Below are positions 1 through 8,900 of a DNA stretch of 13,473 bases, piece by piece (the first letter of the stretch is position 1; every line of letters starts with the position of its first letter). The notes below the pieces were generated by a model. The model ran no database searches. It was not told the origin of the DNA and worked only from the letters and a program-made list of their open reading frames with translations. A program made the position numbers and the translations under genes. Source of the stretch: Pigoraptor vietnamica. Lineage: Eukaryota; Opisthokonta; Filasterea. The stretch spans positions 1 through 13,473 of the forward strand of contig CALSCQ010003264.1 of the NCBI GenBank assembly GCA_943704525.1, given 5' to 3'.

Positions 1-99
1 GGGGGGGAGGGGGTGGGGAGGATGAGCGCGTCCACTGACGCTAGTGTTTTGTGTGTGTTTGTGCGTGTGCGGGCGTGTGTCTCTTTGTGTGCTATTCAG
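1..99 (+). other. Intron (3' part) of the Thg1-like gene
   Basis: The first 25 bases are G-rich, followed by GT-rich, pyrimidine-interrupted sequence ending in a good acceptor (gctattcag at 91-99). I read it as the 3' part of an intron whose donor lies outside the window. No convincing exon is visible here, although a short open frame runs through it. Confidence 0.5.
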
Positions 100-207
100 C
101 TTTATGAAAAGGTGACGAGCGGAACAGCTCATTTTGACGCACGCGCTTTCAATTTGCCTTCCGCGAGTGAAGCTGTGGTGAGTGACGTGAGATGTGCGTG
201 CAAGTGT

Positions 208-241
<34 letters not shown>

Positions 242-1237
242 ATGAGTGTGTGTGCATATGTGTGTGTGCATATGTGTGTGTGTGTGTACGTGTGTGTGTG
301 TGTGTGTCCGATGGAATGTAATATGTCGCTTCACTTTACATTATGTTACGCAATTTTTTCTGAAGACGTTAACTGGCGCACAGGAAAACATTTGGTGGCG
401 GAGCCTCTTTGACGGAATGCGGAACTCTGTGTCCAGTCTTGGACAGTCGCAGTTTGGGGGAAAAAAGATGCTGCGGTGGTCGACGGATAGGGTGCGTCTT
501 CATATTGCGCACGTGCACTCCCTCGCGAACACACATTACACACACGCACGCAGACACCCACACCCACACCCACCACACCCACCCACACCCACACACCCAC
601 CACACCCACACACACACACACACACACACGCATAGCACACGTACCACCCTCATGCGCGCTTATTTCTGAACTGTGCTGGCGCGCCTTTTGTACGACAGAC
701 ACTTCGAGAGCTGCGCGAGATTGGCGTTGACTGGGCGACGTACCCGGTCCAATTCAAGTATGGGGTGGGTAACTTCTCACTCAAGTGCAATGCTGCTCTC
801 TATCGCAAACGCCTTTCCTCTTATCCACCTATTCTGTTGTCCGCCATGCTTAATTATACCACACTTGCCCCAACCGCCCACACACGCACATTTTATATAC
901 TTGAGAGAGGCAAATGTCTCTCACTATGCGCTGTGTGCTCGATATCACATTTTTTTGACGGATCGTGGTGCAGACATTCTTCAAGCGCGAGGAATTCGAC
1001 CACTCTGGCTTCAATCCGCGCACCAAGGAGTCCGTCGTCGTCAAGCGCAACCGCATTGCAGCTTTCGGGCTTTGCCTCGAAGACATCAAGGCGATGCCCA
1101 ACGGCGACGCTCTCTTGGAAAACCTGCTGTTCGAAAAGCTGTGGCAGAACGTTGGCTTCGACTACGAGCGTGTTGGGTCGTTGGTGCATCGGTGTAGCCT
1201 GCGGCGGCAGGGCGCCCTCTCACACGATCGCGACTGA
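100..1237 (+). CDS. Thg1-like 3'-5' tRNA nucleotidyltransferase, C-terminal part (5' end outside window)
   Basis: The Thg1 family adds nucleotides to tRNA 5' ends in the reverse (3'-5') direction: G-1 of tRNA-His, or 5'-end repair by Thg1-like proteins (TLPs). I reconstruct exons 100-177, 384-491, 699-764 and 974-1237, all joined in phase 0, with donors gtgagt, gtgcgt and gtgggt and acceptors ttcag, cacag, gacag and tgcag. They give 171 residues. Family landmarks in order are [16 protein letters not shown] (the FDAR-F-LP-EV segment), [18 protein letters not shown] (the WR--D--RNS--- segment), [19 protein letters not shown] (the G--W---P--FK-G--- segment) and a basic VVVKRNR strand. These fit the Thg1 C-terminal domain and look closer to bacterial-type TLPs than to the HINN-type eukaryotic Thg1. 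The metal-binding Asp residues would lie in the missing N-terminal half. The residues after about 1060 are unfamiliar to me. Family assignment is by motif memory only. Confidence 0.62.
193..308 (+). repeat. (GT)n microsatellite in Thg1-like intron
   Basis: An uninterrupted (GT)n tract at about 210-240 is followed by interrupted gtgtgtgcatat units and more (GT)n up to 308. It fills most of the 178-383 intron. Confidence 0.95.
530..640 (+). repeat. (CA)n / (CCACAC)n microsatellite in the next Thg1-like intron
   Basis: CA-rich and CCCACAC-rich low-complexity DNA, ending in a pure (CA)n run at about 607-629. It lies inside the 492-698 intron and is the complementary-sense repeat to the GT tract of the preceding intron. 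Confidence 0.95.
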
Positions 1238-1977
1238 AGGCCAGCAGGAGTAACACGATGGGTAACGTCCAGACATTAGGTCCAAAAATAGCAATAGAGT
1301 GACGACATATTGTGTGAAAGGTAACATTCACTGTCAGATCCCGTCTAAACGGGGCAAAAAATTGAACAACGTTCAAATTATTTTCCTGCCCACAAAGAGG
1401 GTGTTGAATTGAAAATTGTTCGGAAAGTGTGAAAAATTGGGGGCCGTTTTTTTCAATTTAAGTGTGTACGGGTGGGTTCGGACGATGCGATTAATTTGGG
1501 AAATGGTGACAATTCACCCAATTTTTCACTCATTTCCAATTCATTGTCGGGGTGACCCATTGACGCAGCGGTGTCCAGCACTCGCTCTCGTCTTTTGGGA
1601 ACACGCCTCTCTCTCTCTCTCTCTGTGCGTCCATGCTATTGTGGTGTGGGTGTGCACGTGTGTGCATGAGCCTCTGCCGTGAACGTCTCCTCCTTGTTGA
1701 GTGTGGTGAAGTCATCCGTGAGCGATTGGGCGCCTGTTCGTCTGTTTGTCGCACACGTATTCGACAAGACCTAGAGTTGGTCTTTCTCTTTTTCAAAAGT
1801 TTACTTGAGCAACTCTCCGTGGTGTGCTGCGGTCGCTTTCTTCGCCGCGGAGATGGGCGCGCGCGTGTTTGTTTCGACGCATCCACTCGGTGACTGAAGG
1901 GGCATTGTCGCCCCATACCATTCCGCGCTGAGTGACCCTCAGCACGCGCCGCTCTCTCTTTGAGCGGCAACGACAGC
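1238..1977. promoter_or_regulatory. Intergenic region: 3' flank of Thg1-like gene, AT-rich island, presumed promoter and 5'UTR of the receptor kinase
   Basis: No credible gene is visible here. About 1260-1560 is clearly AT-richer than the coding DNA, with repeated aattg and caattt motifs and several inverted repeats, including TTGAAC-aac-GTTCAA at 1362-1376. A (CT)n tract follows at about 1607-1624, then GC-rich DNA leads to the start codon at 1978. I saw no canonical AATAAA after the Thg1-like stop and no clear TATA box. The start of transcription cannot be placed. Short open frames in 1630-1900 have no protein-like composition and would be upstream ORFs if transcribed. Confidence 0.5.
1429..1529. 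repeat. Inverted repeat, 13-bp perfect arms, 75-bp spacer
   Basis: The left arm gtgaaaaattggg (1429-1441) is the exact reverse complement of cccaatttttcac (1517-1529). The pairing continues outward imperfectly (ggaaa at 1422-1426 against tttcc at 1533-1537). The spacer contains a smaller palindrome, ggtga-caat-tcacc (1505-1518). It could be a cruciform, a decayed miniature element or a transcribed hairpin, and nothing in the sequence decides between these. Confidence 0.75.
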
Positions 1978-2188
1978 ATGGGTGTAGAGGCGTTGCCATT
2001 AAGGGCGGTGGAAGCCCCCAGCGGTTTCCCAGCACCCCGTTGGGTCGCTTCGTTTTGTGAGCGCGGGCGGATCGAATCGCACATCACTCGAGCGGGCCTG
2101 TGCGTCGCGTCCTTGCGAGTGGCACTCTTCGTTGCGGTCGTGGCGCTGTCGTTCTGCGTTGGCGGAACAGCAGCCATCCCACTGAAAG
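1978..2188 (+). other. Exon 1: signal peptide of the receptor kinase
   Basis: Exon 1 encodes 70 residues. A hydrophobic core LRVALFVAVVALSFCVGG lies at about residues 46-63, followed by TAAIPLK, so cleavage near A65/A66 is plausible. The region before the core is unusually long (about 45 residues) with several charges, so the true start may differ, or this may be a long signal anchor. The donor gtttgt at 2189 splits the Asp71 codon (phase 1), just before the first cysteine of module 1. Confidence 0.7.
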
Positions 2189-2897
2189 GTTTGTTCTTGT
2201 TGTTGCGTTTCACATAGGTTACATAAATTTTGTTTGTGTTTGCGCATGTATTGTATGCTGCATCTCTTCTATTATTCGTCAAAAACGCACACGACATCGA
2301 TCCTTCAAAACGCACACGACATGTAATTGACCCGCGTCCTTCCCTTCTCAGACTGCGTCGGCCATTTCGTAATTCGAACCGCCAGTGATGCGGCCGCGTT
2401 GTCGTCGTGTACGTCGATCAACGGGACGCTGACCGTCACCGAGTCTTCGCTGACGTCCATCGATTCGACGTTCTTGCCGCACGTGACGTCCATCTCGGAG
2501 GATTTCAACGTGACGCGCAATGACGTCCTCAAAGCGTTCGATGGCCTCAACTTGCTCGTCACCATTGGCGGCTTGTGCGTGTTCGAGTTCAACCCGGCGC
2601 TCGAGACGGTGTCGGGATTGAAATCGCTGAGGCTCGTCAGTAGGGACGTGGGCATCGCGAATAATCCCGCGCTGCGCACGGTGAATGCGTTTGCAGCACT
2701 GGAGCAGGCGTCGGTTGTCGGGTTTTTGCTGCTTCCGAATCTCACGTCGATTCCGTCGTTCCCAAACCTCTCAAGGGTGGAAAGTACGTATAGGGTTTGT
2801 TCGTTCGTGTGTGCCGTGTGTGCCGTGTGTGTGTGTGTGTGCTGTGTGTGTGCTGCTGCTGCTGTGTAAGTGCTGTGTGTGTGCTGCTCTGCTGCTG

Positions 2898-2935
<38 letters not shown>

Positions 2936-5900
2936 AAGCACACAGACACAATGCATAGTATCATGTGCTTACCTCATTGCCCCCGCAGCCGACCTCGTCC
3001 TGTCCAACCTCGACTCGCTCACAAAAGTCGACGCGTTCCGAAACCTCGCCTATGTTGGCGGGCGGCTGCTCTACTACAGCAACGCCCGCCTCACGACCAT
3101 TCGCGGGCTGGACAACCTCACGACGGTCAGCGGCGCCATTGTCTTCTCCACAATGCCCGCGCTGCAGACGGTGTGCTTTCCGACGGGATTCACCGAGACG
3201 TCCGGGTCGATGATCTTCACGCACATGCCACTCGTCCGTTTTGACATGTGCACGAACAAGTGGTCGTCGAGGAGGGTAAGGCGCGTCACCGGTGACGTCA
3301 TTGTGAGGGCCGCGGGTAACATCACGGTGGCGCTTGCGTCGCTTGAGCGCGTGGACGGGTCCGTCTCGATCAGCCGCCCGGGGACATCCGGGGTGCTCGA
3401 TGCAATGGGATCGCTCGGGTGAGTTTCGATTGTTCTCTTCCCCGCTGTCTCTCTTGAAAATAGACCGCTCTTCCCTTCGATTGTTCTTTTCCACGCTGTC
3501 TCTTCGCATCTCCACTCCTTCTCCTTCGCCCTCATATATAGGTCCTCTCTGGTTTAATGACAGTCGATTGACGTTCAAACTTTGGCTGCCTATCGAACTG
3601 AGGTCTCGTTTCTAATGCATACGACTCGTCCGTTGGCTTCGAAGTGTCGCTAATTTTCTGCGCCTTGTATCTTCTTCAGACACGTCGGCAACGATCTGAT
3701 CATAGAGGCGCTTCCCGACGTCACCATCCCCAAGACCTCCCTCTTCCGTCTCGAGTACGTCGGCGGGGACATTCTTCTCACGCGAAACGCGAATCTCAAG
3801 ACAATGTCCGGACTCCAGGACCTGGAAGCGTGCGGCGGTGGCGTGTTTATCCAGTCGAACCCAGTCCTGGAGAGCCTCGGCGGCTTCTTTCAGATTCGGA
3901 CGCTTGCGGGTTCGCTGGGCGTGTCGCTGAACCCCGTGTTGAGCCGCCTCGACGGCTTTCCGCGCCTCGTGCACGTTGGCGGTAACGTCGTTGTGCAGGA
4001 TAATCCCCTCCTCAACCGCGGCGATGCGCTGTCGCTGCTCGTCAACATTGGGGGTGACGTGATCTTCATGCGCAATCTTGCGCTTCACTCCCTCTGGCCG
4101 CAGCTGCGCTCGCTCGAGGTGGTCGACGGCAGCCTCTCGTTTGAGGAACACGACGCTGTGCAGTCTCTCGTGGGACTGTCCCGTCTGCAGTACGTTGGGG
4201 GTGATCTCACGCTGCGCCGCATGCCCCTCCTCGTAAATTTGACGGGCCTCGGCGCCGTTGTCGAGGTGGGGGGAAGCGTCGTTATTGACCAGATGGACGG
4301 CCTGGAGGAGATTGGGAAGCTGTCGTCGCTCGTGCACGTCGGCGGCGATTTTGTCGTGTCGCGCTGCGACGGAATTGTCAACATTGATGGACCGCAGCGC
4401 CTTCAGAGTGAGTTTTCTGCCGTATTTCATGTGTTCGGTTGTCAAATGCCTCGCTCCGTCGTCCGTGCGTGCACGTGCATGCATATATATATGTGTGTGT
4501 GTGTTTGTGTGTGCGTGCGCGTTTGCGTGGGTGGGTTGTATGCAGCCGACTCGGCAACTTCATTCTTGGATGCTGACTTCACTGCGCCTTTCAGTGATCG
4601 ACGGGAGCGTGCGAATCGAGAGCAACCTTCTTGTTGTCCAGGTGACCGGTTTCGACAATGTTACTGTCGTCGGCGGTGATGTTATCGTGACGCAGAACCC
4701 CATCCTCGACTTCATCGCCACGAGCGGCTTTCATCGAATCGAGGGCTCGCTCATTCTCAGCCAGTGCAATCTCTACCGATGGTGCGTTTTGTCGATCGCA
4801 TGACTGCCTCTATCTCTCTCTCTCTCTCTCCCCCCTTTGTTGGTGAAGTCGATGGACAGCCGTGTACGTGTTTCTCTCCATGTGTGTATACGTGAGTCTG
4901 CTTGTTATGTGGAATGTCCGTGCGGCGGTTCCATTTTATCTATCTGCGCGCGCGTGTTCTGCATCTACGGGCCCGTGCGCTGATCTTTCCTTTGTCCGCA
5001 GGTTTGGCGCATCCATACCGAACACGATCAAGTTCGATTTTGGCAGCACGCGTTCCATCGGGGGTGACCTGGTGATCGATTCGAACACGGATCTCCGCGT
5101 CGTCTCCATCCCTCGCTCGATCGAAAGGATCGGCGGCTCCATTCGCATTCTCAACAACCCCTTCTTGCAAGTGCTCTCGTGCGGAATGGTGCGCGCAGGA
5201 GACCCCATGGCTGTCGTCATGCACAGCCTCGCCCCGAAGGAACTTGCGCTCGCGTTCTCGCTGAACGGCACGGGCGTCTTGTACGGTCACAGCGGCTGCA
5301 ATGCGACCGTGCGCGGCTTCGTGTCGCTCCAGAACAACCCGCGGCTGATGCAAATGGTCGTGCCGTACACGATACTCGGCGGGGGCGGTCTGGACATGTC
5401 CGGGAATCCCCTCTTGAAGCGCGTGTCTGTGCGCGCGCAGAGGGCGTTCGGGATGCTCAGCGTGCGCGGGTGCAACCTCACGGTCTTCGAGGGGCTCGAG
5501 AACGTGACGACCATCGCCGGCCTTTCACTCGTCGACGCGGAGATTGGGATGGACCAGTCGCTTGCGTCGCTCGAAGAGGTGCGCGGGGATGCCTCGATCG
5601 TGGACGCCACGATGAACGCGCACTCGCTTGAGCGTCTGCGGCGCGTGAACGGAACGCTCGCCATCGTTGGGATGACGGGATTCTCTCTGCTGGGTGACGG
5701 GACGCGGCAGAGGGACGTAGATTCGCCGACGCCGTTGTTGCGATCGCTGGAGACGGTGACGGGCAATTTCGTGTTGCGAAACAACGCCCGCCTCGTCTCG
5801 CTCGCTGACGGCGCCTTCCGTTCCCTCGTGCGCGTCGGGGGCTCGCTGGTGATCACGGACAATCCGCTGTTGCAGACGGTCGCGGTCGGTGCGTTCCCGT

Positions 5901-8900
5901 CGCTGTCGTCCGTCGGCGGCGTCCTGATGATGGCACGTGACCAGGTCTTGGCGGAGATAAACGGGCTCAACTTTGTTGCGACCGTGGGTGGTCTGTGGGC
6001 CGTGATGAACCCGTCGCTGACGTCGATCGCTGGGCTGCGTGGACTCAAGTCGGTCGGCCCCGTCGGCAACCTCACGCCCGTTTCGGACGTCTTCGACTCG
6101 CCCTCCAGCGTGTATGCGACGCTCGCTGCGATGCATCCGCCTGTTGCAGTTGCCGTCGTCAACAATCCGGTGCTCACGAACGTGCGTGGCCTCGAGGACA
6201 GCGTGGACTATGTGCTGGGACGCATCGCGATCGTGAACAACTCGCAACTCTGCGCGTTTGAGGTCGATCTTACGCAGGCGATTGTGACGCCAGCGCCGGA
6301 CATGTCGCAGTGGGCGATGGCAAGCGTTTATGGCAATAAGGAGTCGGGATGCGGTGCGTGGGAAGCCGTGATTTGTTTGTTTGTGGTCGTCGTGCGTGTT
6401 TCTGGCCGCTATTGCCTTTGGCAAATTCAGCGAAAGTGTCGTCATATGGCGGTCAGAGTGCGCTTTTGCACCTTCATCCAGTCATTCAGACACTGCGCAG
6501 CCTTACCATTTTAATTTTAATTTTTTTTTTTTTTGCGACGAAAATTATTGACTCACTTGTTGTGCTGCAGTGTGTGCTGGGCGCGCCCTCGTGAGCGACG
6601 CCGACTACCAGGCCATGTCCGGCTGTGTCATGATACGCGGCGACCTCCGCATCGTGTCCCACCTTAAAGACGGCTCCCCTTACCCGGGCCTCTCCACCAT
6701 TCGCACCGTGCAAGGGGACCTCGTCTTCTCGCGGGTCACCGGCCTCCCACGTATGCAGGGACTACCCTTCCTCGGCTACGTCGGCGGGTCCCTCGTCATT
6801 TCAGAGTGCGACTATGAGGTGTTGGCTGGGCTGGACTCGCTCACCCGCGTCGGCAGAGACGTGCGCTTCATTGCGAACCCGAACCTTCGTAGCCTCGAGG
6901 GCCTTGGGTTCTCCGGCGTTGCCCCCGCGCACGGCTTTGCGAACAACTCTAGCAAGGTCGCGGGCATTTCGGACGACGACGTCGCCGTGGTGCCCTTTGC
7001 AATCGGCGGGTCCGTGATCGTGGTGAACAACGGCAATCTCACGGCGCTCGCCGGTCTCGGTCGGCTCCGCGTCGTCGGCGGTAACATGAGCATCACGGAC
7101 AACCGCGTGCTCGCCTCGCTCGAGGCCCTTTCGTCCCTCGCGGCGGTCAACGGCAGCGTGTTTATTTCGCGGCTCCCGTCGCTGTCGACGCTGTCCGGAC
7201 TCAACGGCCTGAAGGCGGTCGGCGGGCAGCTGCGGTTCGTGTCGAACGCGCACCTCAGCAGCATCGATGCCCTGGGCAACCTCACGCTCGTAGGCGGCGA
7301 CTTTGAACTCTCGGACACGGGCCTCGCGCTCATGGCCGCTGCTCTGCCGCAGCTCGAAGACGTCGGCGGGTGGCTGCGCATTGCGAACAATCCGTCGCTC
7401 ATGCGTATGGAGGGGGCCTTTCCGGCACTTGCCACGGTCGGAGGGGACCTCTCCGTCTCCGGAAATGCGCTGCTTGCGTCGGTCAAAGCGTCCTTCTCGA
7501 ACCTCACGGCCATTGGCGGCCAATTGACGATCTCGCAGAATCCGAGCCTCGTTGAGTTTGGGGGTCCCATCGCCCTTCGCCGCGTCTCCGGTTCCATTGG
7601 TCTCGTCTCGTGCCCTTTGCTGACGACGTTTGTGCCGCTCGTGTCGCTCCTCCCGCTCGACGGCGCCGGTGGCGACGTCGTCGTGTCATCGGTGGGGCTG
7701 TCCGAGATGGCGCCTGTGCTTGGGGCGCTTGAGAGGGTGGCCGGCAACGTGCAGATATCGAACAATGACCGCCTTTCTCGAAACGGGATGCCACTGATGC
7801 TGCGCGAAATTGGCGGCTCGCTCGTGTTTGACGAGAACACGGCGCCCGGCGGACTGTCATTCCTGTCGAAGCTCGAGGTTGTGAACCGCTCGCTCGTCGT
7901 TCGCGAGAATGCCGAGATGCTTTTCTTGGGATCGCTTCCGTCTCTGCGCGTCGTGGAAGGCACCGTGCTGCTCGCACGCAATCCCTCGCTCGAGTCGCTA
8001 GGCGGCCTCGGGGCGCTGTACCGCGTGGGATCTCTCTATGTGCTCGACAATCCAAGCCTACTGTCGCTTTCGGGCTTGGATTCGCTCGCCGCCGTCACCT
8101 CGTTCATCGACAACACCACGCTGAGGGATGACGCGTCTGTCGTCTTTGTGCCGCCGTTGCACGCCGTGTCGCTTGCAGCTTCCGGACCCGCACAGCCTCC
8201 CGCGGCGAATTCGTCCTCGGCTGCGCCTTCGTCAAGCCCCTCTCCGTTGCCGTCGCCTCTACCGCCCCCGTCACCGGCGCCAGGGCACCCACCGGGGCAG
8301 CCCCCCGTTCCACTTCATCGTCGAGCACGGGTCAGTGATGCCGGCGTGTCGCGTGACGTCGCGTTGCGGATGCGTCTCCGCAATGCGCGCGGGGCCGCTG
8401 CAGGCGTTGTGCACCACATGGCCATTGTGAACGCGGACGACCGCATCGCGCTGGCAATTATTGGCAACGGCGTCCTTTCGTCGTTCTCGCGCGCGTTTTT
8501 CGGTCCGACGCCCGGCGCACCGCCCGTCATGTCTGTCACGGGCGGCGCTGCGCTGTTGTTGGACAACCCCCACCTATGCCCGTTCGTGCCCGACTGGAAT
8601 GGCATCCTCGGGCTGGGCGTGGCGCTCGCCGCGCGTCCGCTGATGACGATGTTGCTGGAGGACGGGAATCGCGCGACAGACTGCGGTGGGTTGTCGAAGC
8701 ACCTGTCGTCTTTGTTTTCGCCCGTTTGTGGGACTCTTCTCTTGTGACTTTGCCTCTGGTTTGTTTGTTTTCGTTTTGCCGCTGATGTGTCTGTCCGCTC
8801 GTTTGTCTTTCTTTTTGTGCGCGGACGTCGGCTGTTTCTCGTCGTGTTGTCACTGCATTCGCATTCGCTCCAACGCGCGTTGCATGAACTCAAAGGCACC

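Larger units (their letters stand above)
2352..6353 (+). other. L-domain module 1 of the receptor kinase (exons 2-6, residues 71-1113)
   Basis: This module opens DC-x(17)-C-TSINGTLTV, matching the start of receptor L domains. It then runs as about 38 units of roughly 24 residues with the pattern V-G-G-(D/S)-L-x-(V/I)-x-x-N-x-x-L-x-x-(L/V)-x-G-(L/F)-x-x-L. Good examples are VGGNVVVQDNPLL (exon 4) and VGGSLVITDNPLL (exon 6). It ends with the cap NNSQLCAF (Cys1080) and a last Cys1113. The units are interrupted around residues 730-760 (a segment with GAGDP-like turns) and by a Ser/Pro-rich loop just before the cap. Four introns cut this module, in mixed phases. The expected fold is a right-handed beta-solenoid outside the cell, probably a ligand-binding or dimer surface. 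Unit counts are by eye. Confidence 0.85.

Noticed and set aside
1633-1893. 86-codon + strand open frame upstream of the receptor gene
   Set aside because: Cys/Arg-rich composition, no motif and no splice link to exon 1. At most it is an upstream ORF in the 5'UTR.
1530-2315. 261-codon open frame on the minus strand
   Set aside because: It overlaps the signal-peptide exon and the intergenic region antisense, has Arg/Ser/Thr-rich shadow composition and no recognisable domain.
5287-6445. Long minus-strand open frames opposite exon 6 (up to about 306 codons)
   Set aside because: They are antisense shadows of a GC-rich coding exon; the + strand reading shows regular L-domain repeats.
6812-7981. 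389-codon minus-strand open frame opposite exon 7
   Set aside because: It mirrors the repeat periodicity of the sense strand (recurring PPT-like strings), as expected for an antisense shadow.
8686-8747. Reading exon 7 through to the stop at 8745 as the end of a separate soluble protein
   Set aside because: A donor gtgggt follows the module-end cysteine, and exon 8 resumes with the same C-x16-C start signature, so splicing explains it better. An alternative intron-retained soluble form cannot be excluded.
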